A stretch of DNA of 64,000 nt from contig CM033108.1 of NCBI GenBank assembly GCA_019321725.1, positions 8,512,060 to 8,576,059 of the forward strand, in the 5' to 3' direction. Shown in pieces: positions 22,511 to 33,515 of the stretch (positions within the stretch are counted from its first letter, which is position 1; every line of letters begins with the position of its first letter). The DNA is from Paulownia fortunei. Taxonomy: Eukaryota > Streptophyta > Magnoliopsida > Lamiales > Paulowniaceae. The notes below the pieces were generated by a model. It was not told the origin of the DNA. It saw nothing but the letters and a program-made list of their open reading frames with translations, and searched no databases. The position numbers were made by a program, and so were the translations under genes.

Positions 22511-23834
22511 CTTACCTCCACTCAAGCTCCCTCCATCCCTGGCCGCCCACCTGTTGCCCGTTATTTTCAAATTAAATTGGAATAGCAAATCTGAAGTATT
22601 CATTCACCATTAACTTATCACTTCTAACTCTTTCAAAAGTGGAAGTCTCTGTCTCTTTAATTATTTGAATTAGTGTGAGCTTAATATTTATGCTAATCTT
22701 CCTTAAATTTTGGTGGACTAGAAGGGCACGAGAGACTACATAGACATCGAGAGAAATTGTTAATGCTTGGCATTCACACTTGGACCTGGTTCCATATTGA
22801 TCGCTTGTTTAATGAAAAGAATTAATAATCAAACAGTTTTAGATGAAAATCAAGACTCAAGAGCTTGTTAAATTATGGATAATGTCCTAGTTATTTTTTA
22901 GGAGCAGACTTTAGACTATCTTAACTTACAAGACTACAATTAGTGCGGAAAATAAATTAAGTTATTTAATACTTAACTCAAAATTGATATTTAAAAATTC
23001 GTTTGAACTCAATTCATTAATTTAACAAATTAAGTTTAAATAATTTTTTTCGTATGATAAGATATGAAATTCACATCGAACTCGACTCGATTAGTAAAAA
23101 TATAAAAATAAATATGTGTAAAAAGATCAAATTACTTGAATTTAATTCGATTAAAACCTGTTTAAGCTTAACTCGATTAACTATTAAACTAAATTCAAAT
23201 ACAATTTTTTAAAATAAATAAAAAATCAAATAAGCTTCAACAGTAATGTGTTTTGTTCAATTGACTTGTTTACACACCTAACAATAAGTTTGGAGTATAA
23301 AAAATTCCGGGTTATCCATGTCAATGACTTTAGGAAAAAAAAAACTTTTTATTGAGTTGATCAGTAGCGGATACAGAATTTAAGATTGAAGGGAACGAGT
23401 TCACCTTCAAGAGAAAAATATAGGGAAAATTTTGAAAAACAGTACTATTGAAAATAAAAAATTCATCTTTAAAGTATAAAAATAACCAAAGTAAAAAATT
23501 AAACGCACAAAAGAATGGAAGTATGTACATAAATTTAGTGTTTCAAAAAGTAAAATTAAATAATAAGTTTTTTCGCTGGCTACTTAGATATTAAATGTCA
23601 AACAGACATTAACTCTTCTGAAAAAATTGCTGAAAGAGATCTTGGCATAGAAATTCAGGTTTCCTGGTCTTACCCAATGTTGAAAACAAAAAATGAAAGA
23701 CAAATATAATATGTAAAGGTAATTGGATTGCAAGATTAAGAAGAATTTTGAAGAAAACGGGTAGTTGGCATCATGTGGAATTTTGAAGAAAAGGGGTAGT
23801 TGACATCATGTGCATAGGGTCAATATTTAGAAAT
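22511..23834. other. AT-rich intergenic DNA, no gene seen
   Basis: A short GC-richer piece (22510-22560) is followed by AT-rich sequence. Only short, unrelated open frames occur. A tandem word around 23750-23815 (TTTTGAAGAAAA, GGGTAGTTG, CATCATGTG) is present twice, 45-50 bases apart. Confidence 0.55.
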
Positions 23835-24365
23835 TGTTGAGTACATGCAATTAAGATTTGAGGTTTAACTTATTAAGAACTTTTAATTAATTATATCAAT
23901 AAATTAAACAACAAAAATAATATTGACAGATATAAGATAAATATACATAGACATTCGCCAACCTCCATCAGCATTTTTGTTCTTATACTAAGACAGAAAT
24001 TTAATGGTACAAGATATAACTTAAGTTTAATACCCATCCAAGAAGAAAATCCTTTGTGAAACCACTATCAAATTACCAAAAAGCACTTTCTCAAACCCAT
24101 TGTATTGCCTTTGTGCAACCACTATCAAATTACCAAAAAGTACTTTCTCAAACCCATTGTATTGCCTCTCACTCGTAATTCAAAATAAATGTCTCATGAG
24201 CCTCATGAGTATCTCTTAAGTAATCACCAAATACTCCTATTTATAGGAGTAAATTACTTGATTACTACTCTTTCTACAAATTTTACAATACAAAAAGAAA
24301 GTAAAATAAAATCCCTTGGAGATTAAGGATGTAGTTAAACCAAGTAACCAAGTCAAATCTCAACA
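23835..24365 (-). repeat. Copia-type 3' LTR
   Basis: On the minus strand the LTR runs from TGTTGAGATTTGACTTGG to TACTCAACA, so its ends form the inverted repeat TGTTGAG/CTCAACA. A minus-strand TATA box lies at 24237-24246 (plus CTATTTATAG). The purine run GGGTGGAGAT lies directly upstream (24366-24375), which marks this as the 3' LTR of a minus-strand element extending to the right. The flanks GAAAT and ATCTC do not match, as expected if the right flank is internal. Confidence 0.65.
24051..24164. repeat. 57-bp tandem duplication inside the copia-type LTR
   Basis: Two nearly identical units start CCTTTGTG at 24051 and 24108 and contain ACCACTATCAAATTACC. They differ at only a few bases. On the minus strand they lie downstream of the TATA box, in the transcribed part of the LTR. 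Confidence 0.9.
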
Positions 24366-25811
24366 ATCTCCACCCAGAGAGATTTCTTACCTTAGCAATT
24401 GTTCATGATTTCATCACAAAACGAAACACCAAATCCCATTAGCCTTCAAAAATACCACTGCAATACCGAATTAGTAAGGTCCTTAGACCAACTAATTCAC
24501 TTTGGCTAATGCATATATACAACCCAATCAACATCACTAGTTAACTATGAAAAGAGACGACATGATCTACCCCCCGCCCAGTAGGATTTCTTTTGCACCC
24601 ATGTACACCTTGGAAGCTTCTAGCTTGCTCCACTCCTAGTCATTATTTGAGGTCACCAAATAATGCAAGTTATCATACTTCTCTCTTTCATCAAGACCCT
24701 TTCGCCATGTGTGACTTTTAGAACTCCACCTTCAATTGAATATTTACAATCCATGGAATCCAATCGGCTCAAAGAAATTAAATTTTTTTCATATCTTTAG
24801 GATATATACCACACCACCCAAAGTACAAACCACTACATCAAATATTTATTTTCACAACTTTAATTCCCAAGACTCTACAAGTAGAACCATCATAAAGATT
24901 AAAGTGGTTGCCCTCCCAATTAAAGTGAATCAAAATCTCCTTTTTTGGAGCACATAAGCATTACGCAGTGTATTTTTTTCGTATAGCAAATTCGTCACCA
25001 GACTATCTTACAAATCAAGAAGTGAGGTAAGAAATAAAGAGCTTTAACTTCTTTTCACATCAACTTTCCATAGTTGATCGATCAATCAGTTAAACTAGTT
25101 CATGTGATCAACAAGATTGTCATCTTCCTATATCTTCAGCTTATGTAAAGTTGTTGCTTCAAAAGCAACTTTGTAGATAAAGTCTTCTCTAGATATACCT
25201 TCTAGAACTTTGTCCACAATATCAGGGTCGAATCTTCAAAATCATTATCCACCTGCTTCTCGAAGTTGAATCAAAACTCACAACTAATATTCCAGAATCA
25301 TGTCTCACAAAACCAATTTTTAGAAGAATCTAGAGTGTGATTAAATAGCCCACTACTCTTGGAGAAAATGTGTCTTTGGAGTAATTTTTGTAAAAACACA
25401 TTTTTTTAGCCATTTTCCCCGAAAACAATTTAAGCCCCAAATCTGCTTTTTTCTCCCAACCATTTAGAGGTAGCCCTAATTTGTAGAAAGGAATATCTCC
25501 ATTTCAGAGAACCAAATCTTTGTAAAAATGGAGATTTCCCATCTTTAACAATGGGTTTTACTTATCAAGATTAGAATAGGCAAGAATGATGGCCATAATT
25601 AACACTTATGCCCCCTCTCCTCATCTGACAGTCATACAAACACCATAATACCCATCCTAACTAAATACCCATTTGTAAGAATGACTTCCATTGGCGACAC
25701 GTCTAGCTCAAGTGGCCACTTGGTCATATCCTCTCTTCTCAAATATGATTGGTATGGAATGAAACCTATATTACCCATATTTCTCAGCTGAAATGTATGC
25801 ACTTTTTGGCG
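24366..25811 (-). other. Noncoding interior beside the copia-type 3' LTR
   Basis: This starts with the polypurine tract at 24366-24375. Pol domains expected next to a copia 3' LTR are not visible, so this is either a long untranslated region of a non-coding derivative or unrelated DNA joined by deletion. No second LTR was found before the next element begins at 25817. Confidence 0.4.
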
Positions 25812-25816
25812 ATATG

Positions 25817-27384
25817 TTATGTACACTTTTTAGTTTGCTATACAATTAGACCATATGTGTATGGTGTAAAGTTGTAGTATAGTGAAATGGGAAGAGTTTT
25901 TGTATCCCAAGAAAGTGTGCGTGCAACAACCGAATTCAGACTATCCAATTATATTTGAACCAAATCAAAGAGTTAGTTAGTTGATTAAAAACTAAAACAA
26001 ACTAAACCCAAGGGTGCAAGGGATATAATTCAATAATAAGAAGGTGTCAAGGCTTTGGATTACTATTTCCATTTCATTACAAATCTCACATGATGTAGTT
26101 AGGATTGATGTTTAATCATGTGACAATGGGAATTCCAATAGTAAATGATACTATTTCCAAGGATATGTCATATCTATCATTAGGAAGCAACCGATTATAT
26201 CCCTATAATGGATTGAATTAACTAATAATGCATTGAGTTTTTGGATTTTCTCTGGCTCTCGATAATCACATCTACGACTACTGCGTGTACTAAATACTAT
26301 ATCCCTATAGCGACCTAGTCTATGACTTATATTACATATGTACTTTTTGTAATACTATCTTCGGTCTTAATCACAACAACAATGATATTCTCAAATTGGT
26401 CAAATCTCAAGAAGAATTAAAAACATAGTGCTTGTTCATCACAAATAAATATATCATCCATACCACAAACATAATATCAATGCATCAATTCATGTAAATG
26501 GCTTTCAAGCCTTGAAGAAATGTAATTTAAATCATATTGAAATTAAGCAAGCACCAAGTATTTCTCGATAAAATGATTCTTATAAATTACTCAAAACTAA
26601 ATAAAATAAAGGAAGAAATTTAAGAAGAAAGTGACAACCCTAAATAAATCTTCACTTCTTCATTAAAATTTTCAATGCCCAATGAATTTTCTCATTTTTT
26701 TTGCCTCAAATCCAAGCTCCTTGGTAATTAGGGGTTTGTGTGTCCTTGGTGTAATGTGTGAGAATTATAGAAAAATGTGTGCTTTTGGGTGGAGAGAAAA
26801 ATTGTGTGAGAATTTAGATATAGAAAAATTGTATGAGAATTTAGGTATAGAGTGTGTCTTGGTGATGAGTGTGTATCTTATGTAAAGTGTGATGTGTGTA
26901 GTCTATATTGTGTGAATTATATGTGTGTATAAGGTATCTATCAATTGATGTGTGGGTGTATCTTTAGTGTGGGTAATAAGAAATATGCTAAATTACCTCA
27001 TGTCATATATGAAAGGCTCGGAAATCTTTTATGTTAAAGTTCACTGGGCATGGGGTATTAGAAATTGGGGACCCATCCCACTGCTATAATTTTTTCTCTT
27101 TTGAACTGGGGACGAGGTGCAAGTAACTGAGATCCATCACCAATGCCATAGTTTTTCCTCTCTTGAACTGGGGATGGGGCGTAAGTAACGGGGGATCGAT
27201 CCTCAGTGCTGCAATTTTGCTTCCCTTTAACTTCATTTCTTATTCTTTTGGCTTAGTTTCTCTATGTTGCACCTACACATAAATAGTAAAAGGTAAGTGC
27301 ACAAATCTATCAATAATATGAGAAATCATCCTAATTTGTGCTATTAAAAGTGTTAAAAAAATATGTTCAATTATGTGCTTATCA
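25817..27384 (-). repeat. 3' LTR of the minus-strand Athila-type element
   Basis: On the minus strand it begins TGATAAGCACATAATTG. It aligns over its whole length with 38766-40301, including the shared GTGTGAGAATTATAGAAAA and GGTTTGTGTG stretches. The terminal CA of the minus strand is changed here (plus TTATG where the partner has TGATG). Confidence 0.88.
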
Positions 27385-27413
27385 ACTACCCCTAATCTTA
27401 TCTTTTGCTTGCC
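27385..27413 (-). other. Polypurine tract of the minus-strand Athila-type element
   Basis: Minus-strand AAGGCAAGCAAAAGATAAG followed by AGGGGTAGT directly precedes the TGATAAGC LTR start. It has the same layout as the plus-strand Athila element. Confidence 0.65.
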
Positions 27414-27721
27414 TTCAAATAAAATTTAAAATAAAACTAAATATAGGCTAATAATTCAATCATGAATAATTCAACTTGATCAACCAACATATTGCCTCAA
27501 TAATTTTTATTGGACACAAATTTAAAGGTTTGTCATAAAGCTAATCAACTAACACCACAACACTTGTGTTTCATTAATCTAGTCATGAATTTCAAGTGTG
27601 TATGTGAGATGTCAAATTCAAGCTTTATGCATGCATTTTTGGTGTGAACTATAGAACCAGTGACTCTCATGATCTAAGCAAAGAAATTTTAGGTATTTCA
27701 TAGACTTGCTTTTCATGCACC

Positions 27722-29913
27722 TGTTAGAGTAGGATGCCCAACGCCCCAATTGGATTGAGTGTATTATACTCTTTTGCTTTTGTAAAGACAATCTTATTGG
27801 GAATCATATTAATAAAAATGCATTTTCTTTATCTTATGTCTTACATCTTTTATTTCTGCACATTAGATAAAGTCCTTAGACCAAATTTAGCTACGGGGCA
27901 TGGTTGCACATACGATGGCGATCATGGAACCTGCCTCTAAAGCTTTGGTCTTAAAAAAGTTTCGAGTTGAGAGCTTTTTGAGATGGGACATCAAATAGTC
28001 CAGTAAGACTCGTATATATGATGTATGCTTGTGAGACGAGGATGTCACATTCCATTGGCATTAGCGTACAGACGTAAGTGCATGTATGTGAGTGCTTGTC
28101 AGAAAACAAGTACATCAAATATGGCCCACAAGAACTTCTTAGTTGGAGGCTTTGCCTGTCGAAATAAGAATTTCTGTGTTGCGATAGTACACGACTAGTC
28201 CTTAGACTTGAGGCACGATAGTAGCCTTGTATGTATCCTGCAACACTTTGATATATCTTCTGATTGCTTGACAATCATAAAGGAGGTATGTTGGGTATTG
28301 CATTGGTGTACATGGATGTTTATTAGTGGCCAATATAGAATTCGATACTTATCTTTTTAAATAAGCAAATCTCCTGTATTTTTATAATTTGTGATTTAAA
28401 GACCTTGGTCAAGGCAGGATGAATCATGATTCATCAAGAATCAATGGAACTTGAAATGGGATCACAGTTATTGAATTATTTAAGGTTTTGACTTATAATC
28501 CATGCCCTAAATTCAATCGGAAGATTAGTTGTCGAAAGGATCGTATGTGTATGATACTCGCAATTGAAATAGGTTTACTCACTATTTCACCTAAGACTAG
28601 TTTGCCATGATTACTTGTTAGGCGTTTTCATGAATAGTGAGGTTCTTAAAATTAAGGAGTTGATTCCAAGCGGATTAATTAATTAAAATAATTATAATTC
28701 ATAAGTTGCAAATGTTGGAAGCCTACTACTAGCTTTTTAATGAACTTGAGAGGGTCACACATCTTTATGGAAAGTAATATTTCTAATTTTAGATTTTATC
28801 CTGGTTGGAAATTAATTAATTAATACTGATTAATTAATTAATTAAGGGTTTTATTTAATTTAATGATTAAATTTAATCATTCAATTAAGTAATTAGATTA
28901 TTTAATTGCACCTAATTTGATTGGGAAGTCCAATTGGAGTAAAGTAAATTAATCTGGATTGATTAAATTGGGATTGAATCAATTGAAATAATTTGGGAAT
29001 TTTTGAGTTCAAGCCTAAAAGTAATGTGGATCACTTAAGAAACCTACTAAAATATGAAAAGAATAAATTAAATAAATATGATTGATTTAATTAACATATT
29101 TATAGATAAATAAATATACTGATCAATTTTATGGGATAAAATCGGCCACTAAGATTTAATTTATATATAAATATAATTATAGTATATATATGATATATAT
29201 CTATCTTGATATTATTTGAATAGTTCAAATTAATATCAACAATATATGCAGATAATTTTGATGATTAATTTGGTCTCAAATTAGTCCACATACAATAGAA
29301 GAGAGAAAAGAGAAGAGTTCTTGGAAGATTTGGAATCTTTTCAAGATAAGATTTTGAAGTAGTTCAAAATTGAAAAACTTTCCAAGCGTTGAAAATTGAT
29401 TAAAATTTTCAGCCCTATATATATGAGGGATGAAAATTACATAATTAATTCAGAAAATTTGAGCAAATATTATTTTGTTTAAAATCTTCTATTTTACTCT
29501 CCAAGAAAAAAAAATAAAGAAAAAAAAAATTAGTTTCTTGTTATTATCTTCATATTATTGTTTCAAGAACTTAAAGAATTAATTTTTATTGTTTTTGAAA
29601 ATTTACTTTGGTTCTAGAATTAGAATATAATTAAAAGGATACTAGCGAATCCTTTTAATTGGTGTTGCTCTTCCGTATTGTGCACCTGATAGAGGGGAGA
29701 CACTTGGATCCCTGCGAGTTCTGATAGTCCAGGATAAGTAATTGATTGTTTCATTCCCTATAACAACTAGAGTGCATGAAAGGTATAATCTAATTTTATA
29801 TTTGAATAAGTGCGATTGTTAAAATCGCTTTCGAATCAAAGGGGTTAAATTTATGTTTGATAAAATTTTAATTTTTCGTTGCGTATACCCTTGCGATTAT
29901 AATGAATCCAACA
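27722..29913 (+). repeat. 5' LTR of the copia element
   Basis: The LTR runs from TGTTAGAGTAGGATGCC to GAATCCAACA. It contains a TATA-like CTATATATATGAGG near 29411. It aligns end to end with 33516-35735, with scattered substitutions, including the repeated TTAATTAATTAATTAA stretch near 28815. Confidence 0.92.
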
Positions 29914-29914
29914 G

Positions 29915-29928
29915 TAGTATCAGAGCCA
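29915..29928 (+). other. Primer-binding site, tRNA-iMet type
   Basis: TAGTATCAGAGCCA lies one base after the LTR. It differs at one position from TGGTATCAGAGC, the complement of the initiator tRNA-Met 3' end, which primes most plant copia elements. Confidence 0.85.
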
Positions 29929-31378
29929 CAGTTTCGCTTATTCAGTGAATTTCAGATTTATGAATGCATGTTTTTAAATTGTTTAATTATGTATAATTTA
30001 ATTTTGCATATTTTTAGAAATTTTTAGGAAAAATTTTAATTGCTTATTTAAATTATTTAAATATGAAAATAAAAAAAAGATGATGAACGGGCGCCGGCAG
30101 TGCGAGCAAGCGCTACTCGTCGTGTTGTTCCGGGTCTTTTTTTTTTTTTGGAATATTAAAATGAAATATTAATTTTAATTATTTCTAAAAATTAATTTTC
30201 AAGCAATTAAAAATTATACCAAGTTAAAAAATTATCTTTAACAATTTGATAAATTTACATGTTTTGATAATTACATATGATGTTAATTATGAGCATATAT
30301 GGGATGATCATGAGTCATTAGACCAATGTGATTGGTTTTATTTAATGTTTTTGGGTTTTAAAATGGGGCCTGCAAACCTCTTATTTCATCTATGTAAATT
30401 ATTTTATTTTTTTGTAAAGAGAGTAGAATAGATGGTGATATTTTTCTTTTTCTTTGAAAGATGAAGGAAAATAAACAAGAAGGTTCCAAAGAATGCCCAT
30501 GTTTGTATGGGATATAATTATATAATAGAATAGATTCTATTGTATTTTATTACCCTTAGACTGACCATAGGTCCATTTTGGCTGAAATGGACCGCATATG
30601 ACTGGTTCATGATCATCCAATTATTTAAGTATGTATTAGATGCATGTTTAAGATTTTATTTAATACTTTTATACTTGCAAAATGATATTATGATGTCATG
30701 CATTAAACAACCAACCTAATTTAAATTATGATGAGGTCTTGGATAAAATTAAACCCCACTTAATTTACTAAAATTAAGTAAAAGAATTTTTTGAAAATTT
30801 GATTTCAAACAAAAATGGACAAGTTAGGTAGAACCTATCGTTCCATGCCTACCATCAAAGATAAAGACATGACGATCGCTACCACACTTGATCACTGACC
30901 ATGAGTCATAGGGTGGTCTTGTATTGGAAAGCTGAGATCTCTACCAAGCATTGAGATGCTCGTAGGATAGAATTGTTATTATATTGGCCATGAGTCATGG
31001 GACATCTTGATGCTCTATCTACACGAATGTTTGATGGGTATAATTTGACACTTAGTACCATACGGGCTCATAAAATTGGGTATATGGGAAGAGGTGAAGC
31101 AAAACAAACTTGAAGGTTGTATAGTGATACAATCGTCAAAGAGTTGACTACTGATAAAAATATTTCATGGGCTTATAAAATTGGGGTGTGAAATATATCC
31201 ATTGGACCTCAAGCTCACTAGGAAATTTAATTTTCCAAAATTCTATTAGGGGTGATGGAATTCGAAGAAAATAGTGGGAGACATTTAGTATTAAAGACCT
31301 TATATTAAATGAATATATTTTTTTTCATAGTTTACTCATTTTTCGCTTCGTGCATGTTTTGTAGATTATTTTACTAAA
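29929..31378 (+). other. Long untranslated leader of the copia element
   Basis: This 1.45-kb AT-rich leader between the primer site and gag has no coding pattern. A short GC-rich piece (30088-30135) stands out. GATCATGAGTCAT-like and CATGAGTCATGGG words recur at 30306, 30900 and 30985. Confidence 0.6.
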
Positions 31379-32220
31379 ATGGCAATGAATCCACTTGCAA
31401 CAATCCTTGAACAAAATAAATTAATTGGACCTAACTTTGTCGATTGGCTAAAAAACCTAAAGATAGTTCTTCAGTTGGAGAAGAGGGCATACATCCTCGA
31501 TACTGCGCCTCCTTCGGTTCCACCGGAGGATATTACTTTAGAGGATTATGTAGATTACTTACGTTATGTTGATGACAATCTGTAGGCTTGATGCTACATG
31601 CTAGCATCGATGTCAAATGAGCTGCAAAGGTAGAACGAGGATCGAGATACTACTTATGGGATCCTTATTCACCTATAAGAGCTGTATGGTGAAAGAACTT
31701 GGCAGACGAGATATCAAATCTCAAAAGAGCTTTTCAGATGTCGTATGACTGAGGGCTCTTCAGTCCATGATCATAGATTGAAGATGATAACCCTTATTGA
31801 AAAGCTGGCGTCCCTTGGAGTCGTTATGGAGAACGAACTCTATACAAACCTTCTATTGTAGTCTCTACCTCCATCATTTGACACCTTTATTATCAATTTT
31901 AACATGCACAACATGGAGACTAGTCTCGCTGAGCTTGTGAACATATTAAAGATGGCTGAGTCCACCATGAAAAAGAACAAGTCGGTTCTGCTTGTTGGAT
32001 CTTCTTTTGGATCAAACGCTAAAAAGCCCAAGAAATGAAAAAAGAAAGGAAAGTGTTCCTCTAAACCTAACAAGCTGAAAGCTAAGGGCCGTGTCAAAAA
32101 GGTTTCTTCTCAAGCCAATGACAAGTGCCATTACTGCGGCAAACCAGGGTACCGGAAGAGGAATTACAAGGAGTATCTTGCAAGCCTGAAGAGTTCAGGT
32201 ATATATTTTGTTGAAGTTAA
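31379..32220 (+). pseudogene. gag: gag of the copia element, with stops
   Basis: The reading begins MAMNPLATILEQNKLIGPNF and WLKNLKIVLQLEKRAYIL, the usual N terminus of plant copia gag. The same frame continues with LIEKLASLGVVMENELYTNL, LPPSFDTFIINFNMHNME and a lysine-rich tail. The zinc knuckle (about 32125-32170) reads CHYCGKPGYRKRNY, so the third and fourth metal ligands (His and Cys) are replaced by Tyr. In-frame stops at 31585, 31591, 31633, 31672, 31858 and 32035 are single-transition changes of Gln, Arg or Trp-type codons. Confidence 0.85.
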
Positions 32221-32492
32221 CTTATCAGTTAATAATACTTCTTGGGTATTAGATATTGGTTATGGCTCACATATCTACAATAATTTGCAGATGATGGCAA
32301 GAAGTAGAAAGCTGAATGGAGGAGTGATGGTCCTTAGAATGGGGAATGGAGCAAGAGTTGCTGCATTAGCTATAAGGACCATTAATCTAACTTTAGAGAA
32401 TGGTTATGTAATAGTTTTAAATAATTTTATTTTTCTTCCAGATATTATTAAGAACATTATCTCTATTCCAGTTTTGGATAGAAAAGGTTAGT
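32221..32492 (+). pseudogene. Protease remnant of the copia element
   Basis: SWVLDIGYGSHIYNNLQMMA (32240-32300) carries the active-site Asp, but Ile replaces the usual Thr/Ser of the D-T/S-G triad and two Cys positions are Tyr. The domain continues through GNGARVAALAIRTINL and ends FLPDIIKNIISIPVLDRKG. Integrase should follow but is absent. Confidence 0.8.
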
Positions 32493-33420
32493 GGGAGTGC
32501 AATTATATTTATTGTGCTCTACGTGGATGACATCCTACTCATTGGAAATGATGTAGGGATGTTGCAATTAACGAGGACTTGATTATCTAATCAATTTTCC
32601 ATGAAGGACTTAGGAGATGCATCTTTTATCCCAGGGATAAAGATCTATATAGATAGATCCAGAAGGATGATCAGACTATCCCAATCCATGTACATAGACA
32701 AAGTGATAAAAAAGTTTAGCATGGTGGAATCCAAGAGAGGATTCCTGCCTATGAGTCATAGGGTTTCACTCTCTAAGATTATGTCTCCCAAGACACCTGA
32801 AGAGAGAGAAATAATGGCTCGCATACTTTATGCTTCTGCAATAGGGAGCATAATGTATGAAATATTATGTACAAGGCCTGATATAACACATGCTTTTAGT
32901 GTCACGAGCAGATATCAGTCCAATTTAGGAGAGAACACTGGAAAGCTGTTAGATGATCCTTAAGTACTTGAGAAGGATTAAGGATACTTTCTGATATATG
33001 GCAATGGAGAAATAAAACTGGAGAGATATACAGATTCTAATTTTCAGTCCGATATAGATGACTCAAAGTCTATGTCCAGATACATATTCACTCTGAATGG
33101 TGGTGTAGTCAGTTGGAAGAGTTCTAAGCAAGAGACGGCTGTAGACTCTACCACCAAAGCTGAATATATTGTTGCATCAAATGCAACAAAAGAAGCTATT
33201 TGGATTAGAAACTTCATCCAAGGGTTGGGAGTAGTTCCATCTATTGTTGATCCAGTTATGATTTACTGTGATAACAATGGAGCCATTGTGCAAGCAAAAG
33301 AGCTAAGATCTTATCAAAGATCCAAGCACATAATGAGACAAAATCACTTGATTAGAGAGATCATTGGTATAGGTATCGTCATTGTGGATTGAGTTACCTC
33401 AATAAAAAATATAGCAGACC
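32493..33420 (+). pseudogene. Reverse transcriptase C-terminal half and RNase H of the copia element
   Basis: The sequence enters RT abruptly at VSGSAIIFIVLYVDDILLIG, with the YVDD catalytic box intact, one base out of frame with the preceding protease. It continues with MKDLGDASFIPGIKIY, LSQSMYIDKVIKKFSM, LYASAIGSIMYEILCTRPDI and VTSRYQSN. RNase H follows at 33072-33420, with WKSSKQETAVDSTTKAEYIV and YCDNNGAIVQAKE, and ends NIADPLTKPL. The fingers half of RT is missing, so no active enzyme can result. A frameshift near 32960 separates RT from RNase H. Confidence 0.87.
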
Positions 33421-33500
33421 CACTTACTAAGCCCTTAGTACGGAAGATTTGACGGATATCTTGAGAAGATGGGCCTTAGATACATGGGCAATTGGAGCTA

Positions 33501-33515
33501 GGGCAAGTGGGAGAA
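33501..33515 (+). other. Polypurine tract of the copia element
   Basis: GGGCAAGTGGGAGAA lies immediately before the TGTTAGAG start of the 3' LTR. It is the classic position and composition for plant copia elements. Confidence 0.85.
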
